Source: Symbiobacterium sp040797425
GTDB lineage: Bacteria; Bacillota; Sulfobacillia; Symbiobacteriales; Symbiobacteriaceae
Assembly: GCF_040797425.1 (NCBI RefSeq)
Contig: NZ_JBFNEH010000016.1
Span: 1-64,000 of the forward strand
DNA: 64,000 nt
Reading direction: 5' to 3'
Shown: in pieces, positions 41,876-50,574 of the stretch
Layout: every line of letters starts with the position of its first letter
How positions within the stretch are numbered: position 1 is the first letter of the stretch
The notes under the pieces: model-generated
What the model was told of the DNA's origin: nothing
The model's database searches: none
Seen by the model: the letters and a program-made list of their open reading frames with translations, nothing else
Translations under genes and position numbers: made by a program

Positions 41876-44185
41876 CTATTGCCCGCTCCGTCCGATGGAC
41901 GATATGGCCTCGGCCAGGCTCGCCGAGACCTGCCCCAGGCGCGCGGCCATCTGCCGCAAGGCGTTCTCCGCGGTGACCACCTGTTCCATCTGGTCCCGGA
42001 TGGAGGCGGACATCGCCGACACCTCGTGGATGCCGCGCGAGATCGACTCCACCGAGGCAAGGGCCCGCTCTGTGGAGGCCGCCATCTCCTCCGCGGCCGC
42101 TGTGTTCTCCTCCACCACGGCGGCCACCTGCTGCATGGCGCCGGCGATGCTGCTCACCCGCTCGACGTTGGCCTCGATGGCCTCGCGCACGATGCGGTCC
42201 ACCGCGTCCGCCGCGGCCTGGCTGCTGGCCAGGATCTCGTCCAGGCTCTCCCGGGCCCGGCTTCCCGACGTTGCCCCTTCCTGCGCCAGTGCGCGGGTCT
42301 CGCGCATGGCCGCCACCGTCTGGTCGATGAGGCTGAGGGTGGTGCCGATGAGCTGCCCGATCTCCTGCGTGGAGTGCGCAGAGCGCTCCGCCAGGCGCCG
42401 CACCTCCTCGGCCACCACGGCGAACCCGCGGCCCCGGTCGCCGGCCCGGGCCGCCTCGATGGCGGCGTTCAGGGCCAGCAGATTCGTCTGGGCCGCGATC
42501 TCGCCGATGGTGGACGAGATCTCGCTGATCGACCGGGAGTGCTGGCCCAGCCGCTCCACCAGGACCACGGTGCGCTCCGCGTTCTCGGCGATCCGCTGGA
42601 CGCCGTCCAGCGTGGCCCGCAGGGCCTCATCCCCCTCGCGCACCAGGCGGAACGTGCGCTCCGCCGCCTCCCGCGCCACCTCTCCCTGGCGCAGGCTCTC
42701 GGACTGGCTGCGGTTGATCTCGTCGGCCATCGTCGTCACGCGTCCGACGTGGTGGGACTGCTCTTCCGCGCCCTTGGCGATCTCCTCCGCCGCCTGGCTC
42801 AGGTCCGCCATGCCCTGCGCCACCTGGGTGGATTCGGCCTGGAGGTCAGAGGCCACGGCGGCGCTCTTCTCCGTGGTGGCGGCCACCTGCGCCGCGAGCT
42901 GCCCGGTCTCCTCCGCCGAGACCAGGAGCGCCGCACTCAGCTGAGCCACCTCCCGGGCCGCATCCACCACCTGCGCCGTGGCCTGCCGCACCCGTCCGAG
43001 CAACCCGTTCAGGCTCTCGGCCATGCGGCCCACCTCGTCGCGCACGGGCGCGGCGAAGGTGGTGGTGAGGTCGCCCGCGTCCAGCATGGCGGCGAAGTGC
43101 AGGAGCGGCCGGCTGATCGTGCGCCGGGCCAGCCCCCACGGCAGCAACGCGCCCAGGGGCAGCGCGGCAATCCCCAGGGAAATGCCGATGGCGGTCGTCC
43201 GCCGGAAGACCCCCGCCACCTGCGCGAAGTGCGCCTCGGGGATGCCCACGTACGGGGCGGCGATCACCTGCCCGCGGTAGTCGGTGAGGGGCGTGTAGAT
43301 GGTCTTCTGCCACTCGTTCACCACCTGCGCCCGGCCCTCGTACGCCTCACCGCGGCGGATGTGCGCCATGACCGCGTCGGAGTAGATGGTGCCCACCGCC
43401 CGCTCTTCCGAGCCGGGGAGGCGGACGTTGGTGGTGACGCGGATGCCATCCAGCGCGATGGTGGCGGTGAGCGGCGTGCCGTCCGGCGAGCGCGCCTGCA
43501 CCTCGTCCACGATGGCGGGATCATTGTTCAGAATGTCGGCCAGCAGCACGACCCCCACGACGCGGCCGTCCGGCGCGTGGATCGGTGCTGCGGCCGCCAG
43601 GGCGAGCGCGTCTGCAAGCTCGGTGCCCGCCAGGTCATGGGTGGCTCCCTGCGTCTCCAGGACGGCGATCGCCACCTGCTGCCGCACCTCGTCCCGCTCC
43701 CGGGCGAGGTCCCGGGCGTCCACCCGTACGGCCGAGGCCCGGGCGGCGCCGTCCCCGAGCACCGCCTCCACCAGCCCGCCGTACGACACCCGGTCGCCGG
43801 CGGAGGCGCCGAAGCGGTACCGGGTCTGCCCGCTCTCGTCCACGACCAGGATGACGTCCGCCTGTCCCTGCATCGACCGGCCGAGCTGCTCCAGGGTACC
43901 GGCCGCGGCGCTCGCTCCGGAGGCGACGTCCGCAACGTCTCCGCTTGCGGCCAGCGCCAGCGCCGCCGCCCGGAGGGCCTGAAGGCGGGACTCGATCACG
44001 GCGTGGTGGACCTCGATCGCAAGCTGCAGTGTGGTGCGCGCCTGGCGCTCGATGTCGCGCGTCACGGCTTCCCGAAGGTACGTGCTGGTGACCAGAAGAC
44101 CGGCCGCCGGCAGGGCCACCGCCAGCAGGGTGCTCAAGACCACCCGGCGGGTAAGGGAGGCATGGCCAACGCGTTTCGCCTTCAT
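41876..44185 (-). CDS. Methyl-accepting chemotaxis protein
   Basis: 769-residue transducer. TM1 is at about residues 14-36, an extracytoplasmic Cache-type sensor at about 40-335 (DVILVVDESGQTRYRFGA, PDGRVVGVVLLADILNNDP), TM2 at about 340-362, HAMP at 362-415 and the cytoplasmic MA domain to the end. The hairpin tip EIGEIAAQTNLLALNAAIEA is intact (written here only in part: AAQTNLLALNAAIEAARAG). It would signal through CheA/CheW. Ligand unknown; no other chemotaxis gene is nearby. ATG at 44185. Confidence 0.93.
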   Translation of the reverse strand: MKAKRVGHASLTRRVVLSTLLAVALPAAGLLVTSTYLREAVTRDIERQARTTLQLAIEVHHAVIESRLQALRAAALALAASGDVADVASGASAAAGTLEQLGRSMQGQADVILVVDESGQTRYRFGASAGDRVSYGGLVEAVLGDGAARASAVRVDARDLARERDEVRQQVAIAVLETQGATHDLAGTELADALALAAAAPIHAPDGRVVGVVLLADILNNDPAIVDEVQARSPDGTPLTATIALDGIRVTTNVRLPGSEERAVGTIYSDAVMAHIRRGEAYEGRAQVVNEWQKTIYTPLTDYRGQVIAAPYVGIPEAHFAQVAGVFRRTTAIGISLGIAALPLGALLPWGLARRTISRPLLHFAAMLDAGDLTTTFAAPVRDEVGRMAESLNGLLGRVRQATAQVVDAAREVAQLSAALLVSAEETGQLAAQVAATTEKSAAVASDLQAESTQVAQGMADLSQAAEEIAKGAEEQSHHVGRVTTMADEINRSQSESLRQGEVAREAAERTFRLVREGDEALRATLDGVQRIAENAERTVVLVERLGQHSRSISEISSTIGEIAAQTNLLALNAAIEAARAGDRGRGFAVVAEEVRRLAERSAHSTQEIGQLIGTTLSLIDQTVAAMRETRALAQEGATSGSRARESLDEILASSQAAADAVDRIVREAIEANVERVSSIAGAMQQVAAVVEENTAAAEEMAASTERALASVESISRGIHEVSAMSASIRDQMEQVVTAENALRQMAARLGQVSASLAEAISSIGRSGQ

Positions 44186-44301
44186 GACGCACGTCAGTCC
44201 TTTCCCGCACAGCGTTTAAGTATTGGTCTTTATCTTACGACGACCTCATACATCACTCCTCTATAATCCTGTAATAGTAACATTCGTACTTCGATTGGGA
44301 G

Positions 44302-45396
44302 CTAGACCGACGTGCGAAACACAAACGACTGGCCCGGGCCGATGAGGGGCAGCAGGGGAATGTCCTCGGGGACGACGTGGGCCACCACGTTGACCCTGGG
44401 GTCGGCGGGCAGGTCCACCAGCGCCACCTGCAGTTCGCCGGAGTAGCGCAGGTAGCCCTGGTTGTCGATGGTGACGGCCCCGACGGGGCGGGCGACCGTG
44501 TTGAAAGGGGCGATGGCCGGACCCTGCGCCGCGTAGGCGCGGGAGGCGGTGGAGCGCAGGACCGCCGCGGCGGCGTCCGGCCGGTTCTGATGGGGCCGGT
44601 CCAGCAGGATCGAACGCTGGAAGTCGTCAAGCCCCGGGACCAGCCGTACCCGCAGCAGCCGGCCCTCGGCCGCCACCACCTCGCCGACGCGCGCCAGCTC
44701 CTCCGGCGTCGCCCAGGGGTCGCCGAAGAGCACGGCGTCGACCACTCCCGTGCCCAGCAGTTCGGCAGCGGCGCGCCCCGGCTCGGCATATCGGTGCTCC
44801 TCCAGCGTGGGCAGCCCGGCGCCGATCGGGCCGCGCTTCGCGCGGGTCCCCGCAATGAAGGCGGCCACCCGCAGCCCGTACTGCTTGAAGTAGCGAGAGG
44901 AGCGGAGCAGCGACTCCCGGGAGAGGCCGGTCTCGGGGCGGGGGTAGTAGTTGTGACAGGCCTCCAGCCGCTCGGGGTTGGCCCCGGCGGCCATTACCCG
45001 CGCCAGGAACTCGGGGTCGGCCGTCGAGGCGTTGAGCACGATCCGCAGCCCCTCCGGGTTCCGGGTGAACGCCGCGATGGTCTCGGGCTCGAAGCCGTAG
45101 TCCAGCCGGAGGCCGGCCAGCCCCAGCCGCCTGAGGGGGGAGAGATCCTCCGGCCTGGCACCCAGCTCCGCCAGGGCACGGGGGGCGATGTCGGCCACCA
45201 CCGCCAGCCCCCGCCGCCCGGCCTCCGCCGTCAGGTCGCCCAGCTGGGCCGCGGCCTCCCTCAGCGGCACCTCGGGGATGTGCAGCGACGTGAACACCTC
45301 CCGGGCGCCGCGGGCCGCCGCCTCGTCCAGGTAGCCGGGAAGGCGCGCCGGAACGTCCGGTCCGCCCAGGTAGACGGAAACACCCCAGTCAGCCAT
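44302..45396 (-). CDS. mupG: MupG-like 6-phospho-N-acetylmuramidase (DUF871)
   Basis: 364-residue DUF871/MupG family protein: an N-terminal TIM barrel (about 1-235; GVSVYLGG, VFTSLHIPE, LDYGF, ACHNYYPRPETGLS) and a C-terminal cyclophilin-like domain (about 245-364). In Staphylococcus MupG cleaves MurNAc-6P-GlcNAc after uptake by a MurP-type PTS, which is the gene directly upstream here (38 bases). ATG at 45396 has GAGGAG 7 bases upstream; the longer frame extending into the PTS gene is rejected. Confidence 0.85.
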   Translation of the reverse strand: MADWGVSVYLGGPDVPARLPGYLDEAAARGAREVFTSLHIPEVPLREAAAQLGDLTAEAGRRGLAVVADIAPRALAELGARPEDLSPLRRLGLAGLRLDYGFEPETIAAFTRNPEGLRIVLNASTADPEFLARVMAAGANPERLEACHNYYPRPETGLSRESLLRSSRYFKQYGLRVAAFIAGTRAKRGPIGAGLPTLEEHRYAEPGRAAAELLGTGVVDAVLFGDPWATPEELARVGEVVAAEGRLLRVRLVPGLDDFQRSILLDRPHQNRPDAAAAVLRSTASRAYAAQGPAIAPFNTVARPVGAVTIDNQGYLRYSGELQVALVDLPADPRVNVVAHVVPEDIPLLPLIGPGQSFVFRTSV

Positions 45397-45433
45397 AGGA
45401 CCGCTCCTCTCACTGAACCTCGCCGGGGGCGGG

Positions 45434-46795
45434 TCAGTCCCCGAAGTTGAACGCCTCGGCCTCCGACATGCGCGACTCGTCGAACCCCAGCAGCCACGTG
45501 GCGATGAAGCCGGCGATGTACGAGACGATGATGCCGAGGAAGTACATGCCCACCTTGTCCACCAGCAGCGCCAGCAGCACGCCCGAGACGCCCATCGCCA
45601 GCGCACCCACGCCCGCCGTGGCGATCACGGCACCGCCGAACGCCGCCCCGATGCAGGCACCGATGAAGGGGCGGAAGAGCGGCAGGGTAACGCCGTAGAT
45701 CAGCGGCTCGCCGATGCCCAGGATGCCCACGGGCAAGGCGGCGAGGATGACCCGCTTCAGGTCGGCATCCCGAGTTTTGAAATACACCGCCAGTGCGGCG
45801 CCCACCTGCCCCGCACCGGCCATGGCCAGGATCGGCAGGAGCGGAGTCTTGCCGAGGCTCTCGATCAGCTGCACGTGGATCGGGGTGAGCCCCTGGTGGA
45901 TGCCCAGCATCACCAGCGGCAGGAACGTGCCGGCCAGCAGGAAGCCGGCCACCGGTCCGCCCACGTTGATGAGCCAGGTGGCGGCGTTGGTAATCCAGGT
46001 GGAGAGCGCGCCGCCCACGGGCTGGAGGACGAAGACGACGATCAGGCCGCCGACGAGCAGCGTGAGGAAGGGCGTGACGATGATATTGATGGTCTCGGGC
46101 ATCACCCGCTGGATCTGCCGGTAGAGCCAGCCCAGGAAGGCGCCGGCAATCAGGGCGCCGATCAGGCCGCCTCGGCCGGGCACCATGTTCAGGGCCGTCA
46201 GGGCTGCGCCGCTGCCGCCACCCAGGAGGATGGCCCCGCCCACGGCACCGATGACCGGCGGGCCGCCCCACTCGCGGGCGGCGTTCTGCCCCACCAGGAT
46301 GGACAGGAGCCCGAGGAAGGTGCCGCCCAGCAAGTTGAGGATCGCGATGACGCTGTAGCCTGCGATGGTGGTCTCGGCCGTAATGATGTTGGCCTTCTGG
46401 AGCACGTTGTTCAGCGCGGTCATCATGCCTACGGCGATGATGCCGGGAATCAGGGGCACGAACACGTTGGCGATCTTGCGCAGCAAGTCCTTGGAGCCCA
46501 TGCGCGCCGACTCGACCGGCACGGGAGGGGCGGCGCGCACCGCCATGCCGGTGGCTCCGGCGGCGGCCTCGGCCACCTTCTGGGCGAGCCCGGGCCCCAG
46601 GATGATCTGGATCTGGCCGCCGGTCTGCACCACGCCCTTCACCCCCTCCACCTTCTTCAAGGCCTTCTGATCGGCCTTGGAGAGGTCGCGGGGATCGACC
46701 CGCAGGCGGGTCATGCAGCACTCCATGGCGGCGATGTTCTCCCGGCCGCCCAGCTTCTCCACCAGTTCCCTCGCGATTTTCTCTTCGCGGCTCAC
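45434..46795 (-). CDS. murP: PTS transporter subunit EIIBC, MurP-like
   Basis: 453-residue EIIBC permease of the glucose/sucrose superfamily. The EIIB domain (1-80) has the phospho-Cys at about residue 27 in CCMTRLRV. EIIC (about 105-440) has about ten hydrophobic segments and the GIGEPLIYGV motif. There is no EIIA domain, so a separate one is needed, as for MurP. Pairing with mupG supports N-acetylmuramic acid or MurNAc-GlcNAc as substrate; sequence alone would also allow another beta-glucoside-type sugar. Confidence 0.85.
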   Translation of the reverse strand: MSREEKIARELVEKLGGRENIAAMECCMTRLRVDPRDLSKADQKALKKVEGVKGVVQTGGQIQIILGPGLAQKVAEAAAGATGMAVRAAPPVPVESARMGSKDLLRKIANVFVPLIPGIIAVGMMTALNNVLQKANIITAETTIAGYSVIAILNLLGGTFLGLLSILVGQNAAREWGGPPVIGAVGGAILLGGGSGAALTALNMVPGRGGLIGALIAGAFLGWLYRQIQRVMPETINIIVTPFLTLLVGGLIVVFVLQPVGGALSTWITNAATWLINVGGPVAGFLLAGTFLPLVMLGIHQGLTPIHVQLIESLGKTPLLPILAMAGAGQVGAALAVYFKTRDADLKRVILAALPVGILGIGEPLIYGVTLPLFRPFIGACIGAAFGGAVIATAGVGALAMGVSGVLLALLVDKVGMYFLGIIVSYIAGFIATWLLGFDESRMSEAEAFNFGD

Positions 46796-46824
46796 AGTTT
46801 CTCCTCCTGTGCAGGAAATGAGAA

Positions 46825-46849
46825 CGGGACGAGCCAGTGGCTCGTCCCG
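46825..46849 (-). terminator. Terminator upstream of murP
   Basis: CGGGACGAGCC (46825-46835) pairs perfectly with GGCTCGTCCCG (46839-46849); the minus strand continues TTCTCATTTCC. It lies between livF and murP, only 30 bases before murP, so it may end the liv operon or act as an attenuator of murP. Confidence 0.7.
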
Positions 46850-47081
46850 CTAGTTTCTCCAATCTGCGGCCAGACCTGACATCTTCTTGGCCGGGGCAGG
46901 GCGGCTCGCCGCCGCTGGCGCAGACCGGCGGTATGCTCCTCGTCGGCCGGGCGTGCTCGCTCCGCTGCGCTCGCCCCGGCCTTCTGCGGACGCGCCTTCC
47001 TCTCCGCTGCCCCGGGCCGCTCACCGATAGCGTCGGCGCCCCGTCCAGCCGGAATCGGAACTCCTGGTGCACCAGCGGTGT
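46850..47081. other. Intergenic region between livF and murP
   Basis: About 230 GC-rich bases with short AGCGGAG-type repeats. No supported gene, promoter or RNA is seen. A murP promoter would have to lie here if the hairpin at 46825 is an attenuator. Confidence 0.3.
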
Positions 47082-47801
47082 TCAGCCGGCCTGGACCGAG
47101 CCGCCCAAGTAGGCCTCCCGCACGGCCGGATGCGACTGCAATTCCGCCGCCGGCCCGGAGAGGACGACACGCCCCGTCTCCAGCACGTAGGCCCGGTGGG
47201 CGATGGAGAGCGCCATTGCGGCGTTCTGCTCCACCAGCAGGATGGTCGTGCCCCGCTGGTTCAACTCCGCGATGATGCGGAAGATCTCCTGCACCAGCCG
47301 CGGCGCCAGTCCCATGGAGGGTTCGTCCAGGAGCAGCAGCTTCGGCCGCAGCATGAGCGCCCGGCCCAGGGCCAGCATCTGCTGCTCGCCGCCCGAGAGG
47401 GTCGACGCCCGCTGGTTCTCCCGCTCTTTCAGGCGGGGGAACCGCTCGTAGACCTCGGCCAGACTCTTCCGGAAGTCGGCGGGGCTCACCAGGTAAGCCC
47501 CCAGCTCCAGGTTCTCCCGGACCGACATGTCGGCGAAGACCCGCCGCCCTTCCGGCACGTGACCGATGCCCATGGCGACGATCTTGTGAGCGGGGGTCCG
47601 GGTGATGTCGGTGCCCTGAAAGCGGATGGTGCCGCTCCGGGGACGCACGAGCCCCGAGATCGCCCGCAGCGTGGTCGACTTGCCGGCGCCGTTGGCGCCG
47701 ATCAGGGTGACGATCTCGCCCTCGTTCACCTCGAGGGAGACGCCGTGCAGGGCCTGAATATTGCCGTAGGAGACCTGAAGATCCTCCACCTGCAGGATCA
47801 T
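47082..47801 (-). CDS. livF: Branched-chain amino acid ABC transporter ATP-binding protein LivF
   Basis: 239-residue ATPase. Walker A GANGAGKSTT, signature LSGGEQQMLALGRALM, Walker B LLLLDEPSMGLAP, and the LivF-type GIGHVPEGRRVFADM. Energises the LivH/LivM channel with LivG. Its ATG overlaps the livG stop by 4 bases. Last gene of a canonical J-H-M-G-F operon. Confidence 0.95.
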   Translation of the reverse strand: MILQVEDLQVSYGNIQALHGVSLEVNEGEIVTLIGANGAGKSTTLRAISGLVRPRSGTIRFQGTDITRTPAHKIVAMGIGHVPEGRRVFADMSVRENLELGAYLVSPADFRKSLAEVYERFPRLKERENQRASTLSGGEQQMLALGRALMLRPKLLLLDEPSMGLAPRLVQEIFRIIAELNQRGTTILLVEQNAAMALSIAHRAYVLETGRVVLSGPAAELQSHPAVREAYLGGSVQAG

Positions 47802-48568
47802 GCGCCCACCGCCTTTCCGAGGTAGGCCTCCAGCACCCGGGGGTTGCGCTGGATCTCCGCCGGCGTCCCCGTGGCGATGATCTGGCCGAAGTCGAGCACC
47901 ACCAGCCGCTCGCAGAGGTTCATCACGAGGCCCATCTGGTGCTCGATGAGCAGCACCGTGAGGTCGAAATCCTGCTTCACCGAGCGGATCAGTTCCACCA
48001 GCTGGCCCACTTCGGAGGGGTTCATGCCCGCGGCGGGCTCGTCCAGAAGAAGCAGCTTCGGCCGGGTGGCCAGCGCCCGGGCGATCTCCAGCCGGCGCTG
48101 GGCACCGTAGGGCAGCGAGCCTGCCTTCTCGTTGCGCCGGTCGGCGAGGTTCATCCGCTCTAGCAGCCCCTCGGCCTCCTCCTGCATGGCCCGCTCCTGC
48201 CGCACAAACCGGGGCGTGCGAAGGAACGCATCCAGCAGGCCGTAGCCACAGCGGGGATGCATCACCGCCATGACGTTCTCGAGCACGGTCATTTCCTTGA
48301 AGAGCCGGATGTTCTGGAAGGTGCGGGCGATGCCCATCTGCGTGATCTGGTAGGGCTTGTACGCGTTCAGCACGCGCCCCTCCAGCACCACGTCGCCGTG
48401 GGTGGGCGGGAAGACGCCGGTGATCACGTTGAACACGGTGGTCTTTCCGGCGCCGTTGGGGCCGATCAGCCCCACCAGCTCGCCCTTCTCCAGGGTCAGG
48501 TCGAAGTCCACCAGGGCCCGGAGGCCGCCGAAGTGGCGGGAGACGTTACGACATTCAAGCAGCGCCAC
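47798..48568 (-). CDS. livG: Branched-chain amino acid ABC transporter ATP-binding protein LivG
   Basis: 256-residue ATPase. Walker A GPNGAGKTTVFN, LivG-type GIARTFQNIRLFKEMTVLENV, Walker B LLLLDEPAAGMNP. The usual LSGGQ is replaced by LPYGAQRRLEIARALA, as is normal for LivG. GTG at 48568 has AAGGAGGG 8 bases upstream and overlaps livM by 14 bases. Confidence 0.95.
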   Translation of the reverse strand: MALLECRNVSRHFGGLRALVDFDLTLEKGELVGLIGPNGAGKTTVFNVITGVFPPTHGDVVLEGRVLNAYKPYQITQMGIARTFQNIRLFKEMTVLENVMAVMHPRCGYGLLDAFLRTPRFVRQERAMQEEAEGLLERMNLADRRNEKAGSLPYGAQRRLEIARALATRPKLLLLDEPAAGMNPSEVGQLVELIRSVKQDFDLTVLLIEHQMGLVMNLCERLVVLDFGQIIATGTPAEIQRNPRVLEAYLGKAVGA

Positions 48569-49601
48569 GGGCGCTCCCTCCTTTCGGACGGCGCTGGAGG
48601 AGCCGGTCAATGCTGAACTCCCAGCCGCCCATCAGCCCCTGCGGGCGCAAGATCATGAGTACGATGAGGGCGAGAGCGTAAACCACGCCGCGCCACTCCA
48701 GGAACTGCTGGCCCAGCACGCCCCGCAGCGCCTCCTGCAGGAAGACCACGCCGATGCCGGCCACCACCGTGCCCGTCAGGCTGCCGAGGCCGCCCAGCAC
48801 CACGATGAGCAGCACGTCAAACGACTTAAGGAACTCGAAGCTGCTGGGATGGAGGAAGGTGTAGAGGTGGGCGTAGAGGCCGCCCCCCAGCCCCGCCATG
48901 CCGCAGCCCAGGGTGAACGCCAGCATCTTGTACCGGGTGGTGTCGATGCCCATGATGTCTGCGGCGATCTCGTCCTCCCGCACGGTAATGCAGGCCCGCC
49001 CGTGGCTGGAGTTCACCAGGTTCCGGGCGATGAGGAGCACCGCGACCGCGAGCCAGAAGACCCAGGCGAAGGTGGTGAGCCGGGGGATGCCCAGCATGCC
49101 CATGGAGCCGCCCAGCGTCTTGGAAAGCTTGTCGCTGTTGTCCAGCAGCACCTTCACGATCACGCCGAAGCCCAGCGTCGCGATGCCCAGGTAGTCTGAC
49201 CGCAGGCGGAGGATGGGCAGGCCCACCAGGAAGCCGATCACCGCGGCCGCCAGGGCGCCGGCGGCCAGCCCGAGGGCGAAGTTGACCGTGGTGGCGCCGT
49301 AGGTCTTGGTGATGAAGGCGGCCACGTAGGCGCCGATGCCGTAGAACGCGGCGTGGCCCAGCGAGAACTGGCCGGCGAAGCCGTAGATCAGGCTGAGGCC
49401 GGTGGCGGAGATCGTGGTGATCAGGGCCAGGTCCATGATGAGGCCCCAGTAGGGCGTGATCACACCCTGCTGCCTGAGCAGGGAGAGCACCACGTAGAGG
49501 CCGACGATCACGAGGGCGGAGATGACGGCATTCCGTGGAATGGTGACGGTGAACTTCTTCTCCGGAACGGTGACGGTGTACTTCTTCTCCACGGGCTCCA
49601 C
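48555..49601 (-). CDS. livM: Branched-chain amino acid ABC transporter permease LivM
   Basis: 348-residue permease with about ten hydrophobic segments. GFAGQFSLGHAAFYGIGAYVAA is the LivM signature, followed by RSDYLGIATLGFG and GGLGSLTGTVVAG. The first about 25 residues contain a KKYTVTVPEKKFTVTIP tandem motif before TM1. GTG at 49601 is taken, but AGGGGGG touches it; a GTG three codons in (49592) has better spacing. Confidence 0.93.
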   Translation of the reverse strand: MEPVEKKYTVTVPEKKFTVTIPRNAVISALVIVGLYVVLSLLRQQGVITPYWGLIMDLALITTISATGLSLIYGFAGQFSLGHAAFYGIGAYVAAFITKTYGATTVNFALGLAAGALAAAVIGFLVGLPILRLRSDYLGIATLGFGVIVKVLLDNSDKLSKTLGGSMGMLGIPRLTTFAWVFWLAVAVLLIARNLVNSSHGRACITVREDEIAADIMGIDTTRYKMLAFTLGCGMAGLGGGLYAHLYTFLHPSSFEFLKSFDVLLIVVLGGLGSLTGTVVAGIGVVFLQEALRGVLGQQFLEWRGVVYALALIVLMILRPQGLMGGWEFSIDRLLQRRPKGGSARGAA

Positions 49602-49606
49602 CCCCC

Positions 49607-50494
49607 CTACACCTTCTCCGGACCGGCCTTGCCCAACAGGCCGGCCGGACGCACCAGCAGCACGAGGATCAGCAAGGCGAAGGCGACGGCGTCCTTGAAG
49701 TCGGTGGTGAGGTAGGCCGCAGTCAGCACCTCAGCCTGTCCCATCAGCACCGCCCCGAGCAGGGCACCGGGGATGGAACCGATGCCCCCGAGCACCGCCG
49801 CGGTAAAGGCCTTCAGACCCGGCATGATGCCCATGTAAGGCCAGATCTGCGGGTAGGCCGCCGCCAGCAGGGCGCCGGCTGCAGCCGCCAGGGCCGAGCC
49901 GACGGCGAAGGTGAAGGCGATCACCTGGTTCACGTTGATTCCCATCAGCCGTGCGGCATCCATGTCCAGCGACACGGCCCGCATCGCCTTGCCGATCTTC
50001 GTGCGGTAGACCACCAGCTGCAGGATCGCCACCAGCAGGAGCGTGCTCACGATGATCAGCACCTGGATGCTGGTGACGGTCACCCCGGCCAGTTTCCACT
50101 GGATGTGCGGGATCACCTCCGGGAACTGGCGATGGTCCGGGCCGAATGCGATGTGCAGGCTGGCGAAGTTCTCGAGAAACAAGGAGACGCCGATCGCGGT
50201 GATGAGGGCCGCGATGCGGGGCGCCCCCTTCTCGCGCAGGGGCCGGTAGGCCAGCCGCTCGATGATCACGCCCAGCACCGCACAGGCGACCATAGCGGCC
50301 AGGATGGCGACGGGCCAGGGGATGCCCCGGACCAGCCCGAAGAAGGTGACAAAGGCGCCCACCATGATGACGTCTCCGTGGGCGAAGTTGATCAACTTGA
50401 TGATGCCGTAGACCATGGTGTAGCCCACTGCGATCAGGGCGTAGACAAAGCCGAGTTGGAGGCCATTGACCACCTGCTCAAGTAACTGGCCCAT
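49607..50494 (-). CDS. livH: Branched-chain amino acid ABC transporter permease LivH
   Basis: 295-residue permease. NGLQLGFVYALIAVGYTMVYG and INFAHGDVIMVGAF are typical LivH; the C-terminal GGIGSIPGALLGAVLMG follows. Eight or so membrane segments. ATG at 50494 with AAGGAGG 9 bases upstream. Separated from the binding-protein gene by a hairpin, which would make binding protein more abundant than channel. Confidence 0.94.
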   Translation of the reverse strand: MGQLLEQVVNGLQLGFVYALIAVGYTMVYGIIKLINFAHGDVIMVGAFVTFFGLVRGIPWPVAILAAMVACAVLGVIIERLAYRPLREKGAPRIAALITAIGVSLFLENFASLHIAFGPDHRQFPEVIPHIQWKLAGVTVTSIQVLIIVSTLLLVAILQLVVYRTKIGKAMRAVSLDMDAARLMGINVNQVIAFTFAVGSALAAAAGALLAAAYPQIWPYMGIMPGLKAFTAAVLGGIGSIPGALLGAVLMGQAEVLTAAYLTTDFKDAVAFALLILVLLVRPAGLLGKAGPEKV

Positions 50495-50523
50495 CAGGCC
50501 CGCCTCCTTATGAATGCGGATGA

Positions 50524-50557
50524 GCCAGGGCCAGGCCGACCACGGCCAGGCCCTGGC
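50524..50557 (-). terminator. Partial terminator between livJ and livH
   Basis: 15-bp inverted repeat with one mismatch (50524-50538 with 50543-50557) in the 80-base gap. Intra-operon hairpins of this kind often reduce downstream expression. Confidence 0.5.
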
Positions 50558-50574
50558 GCCATATCGTTTACCTA

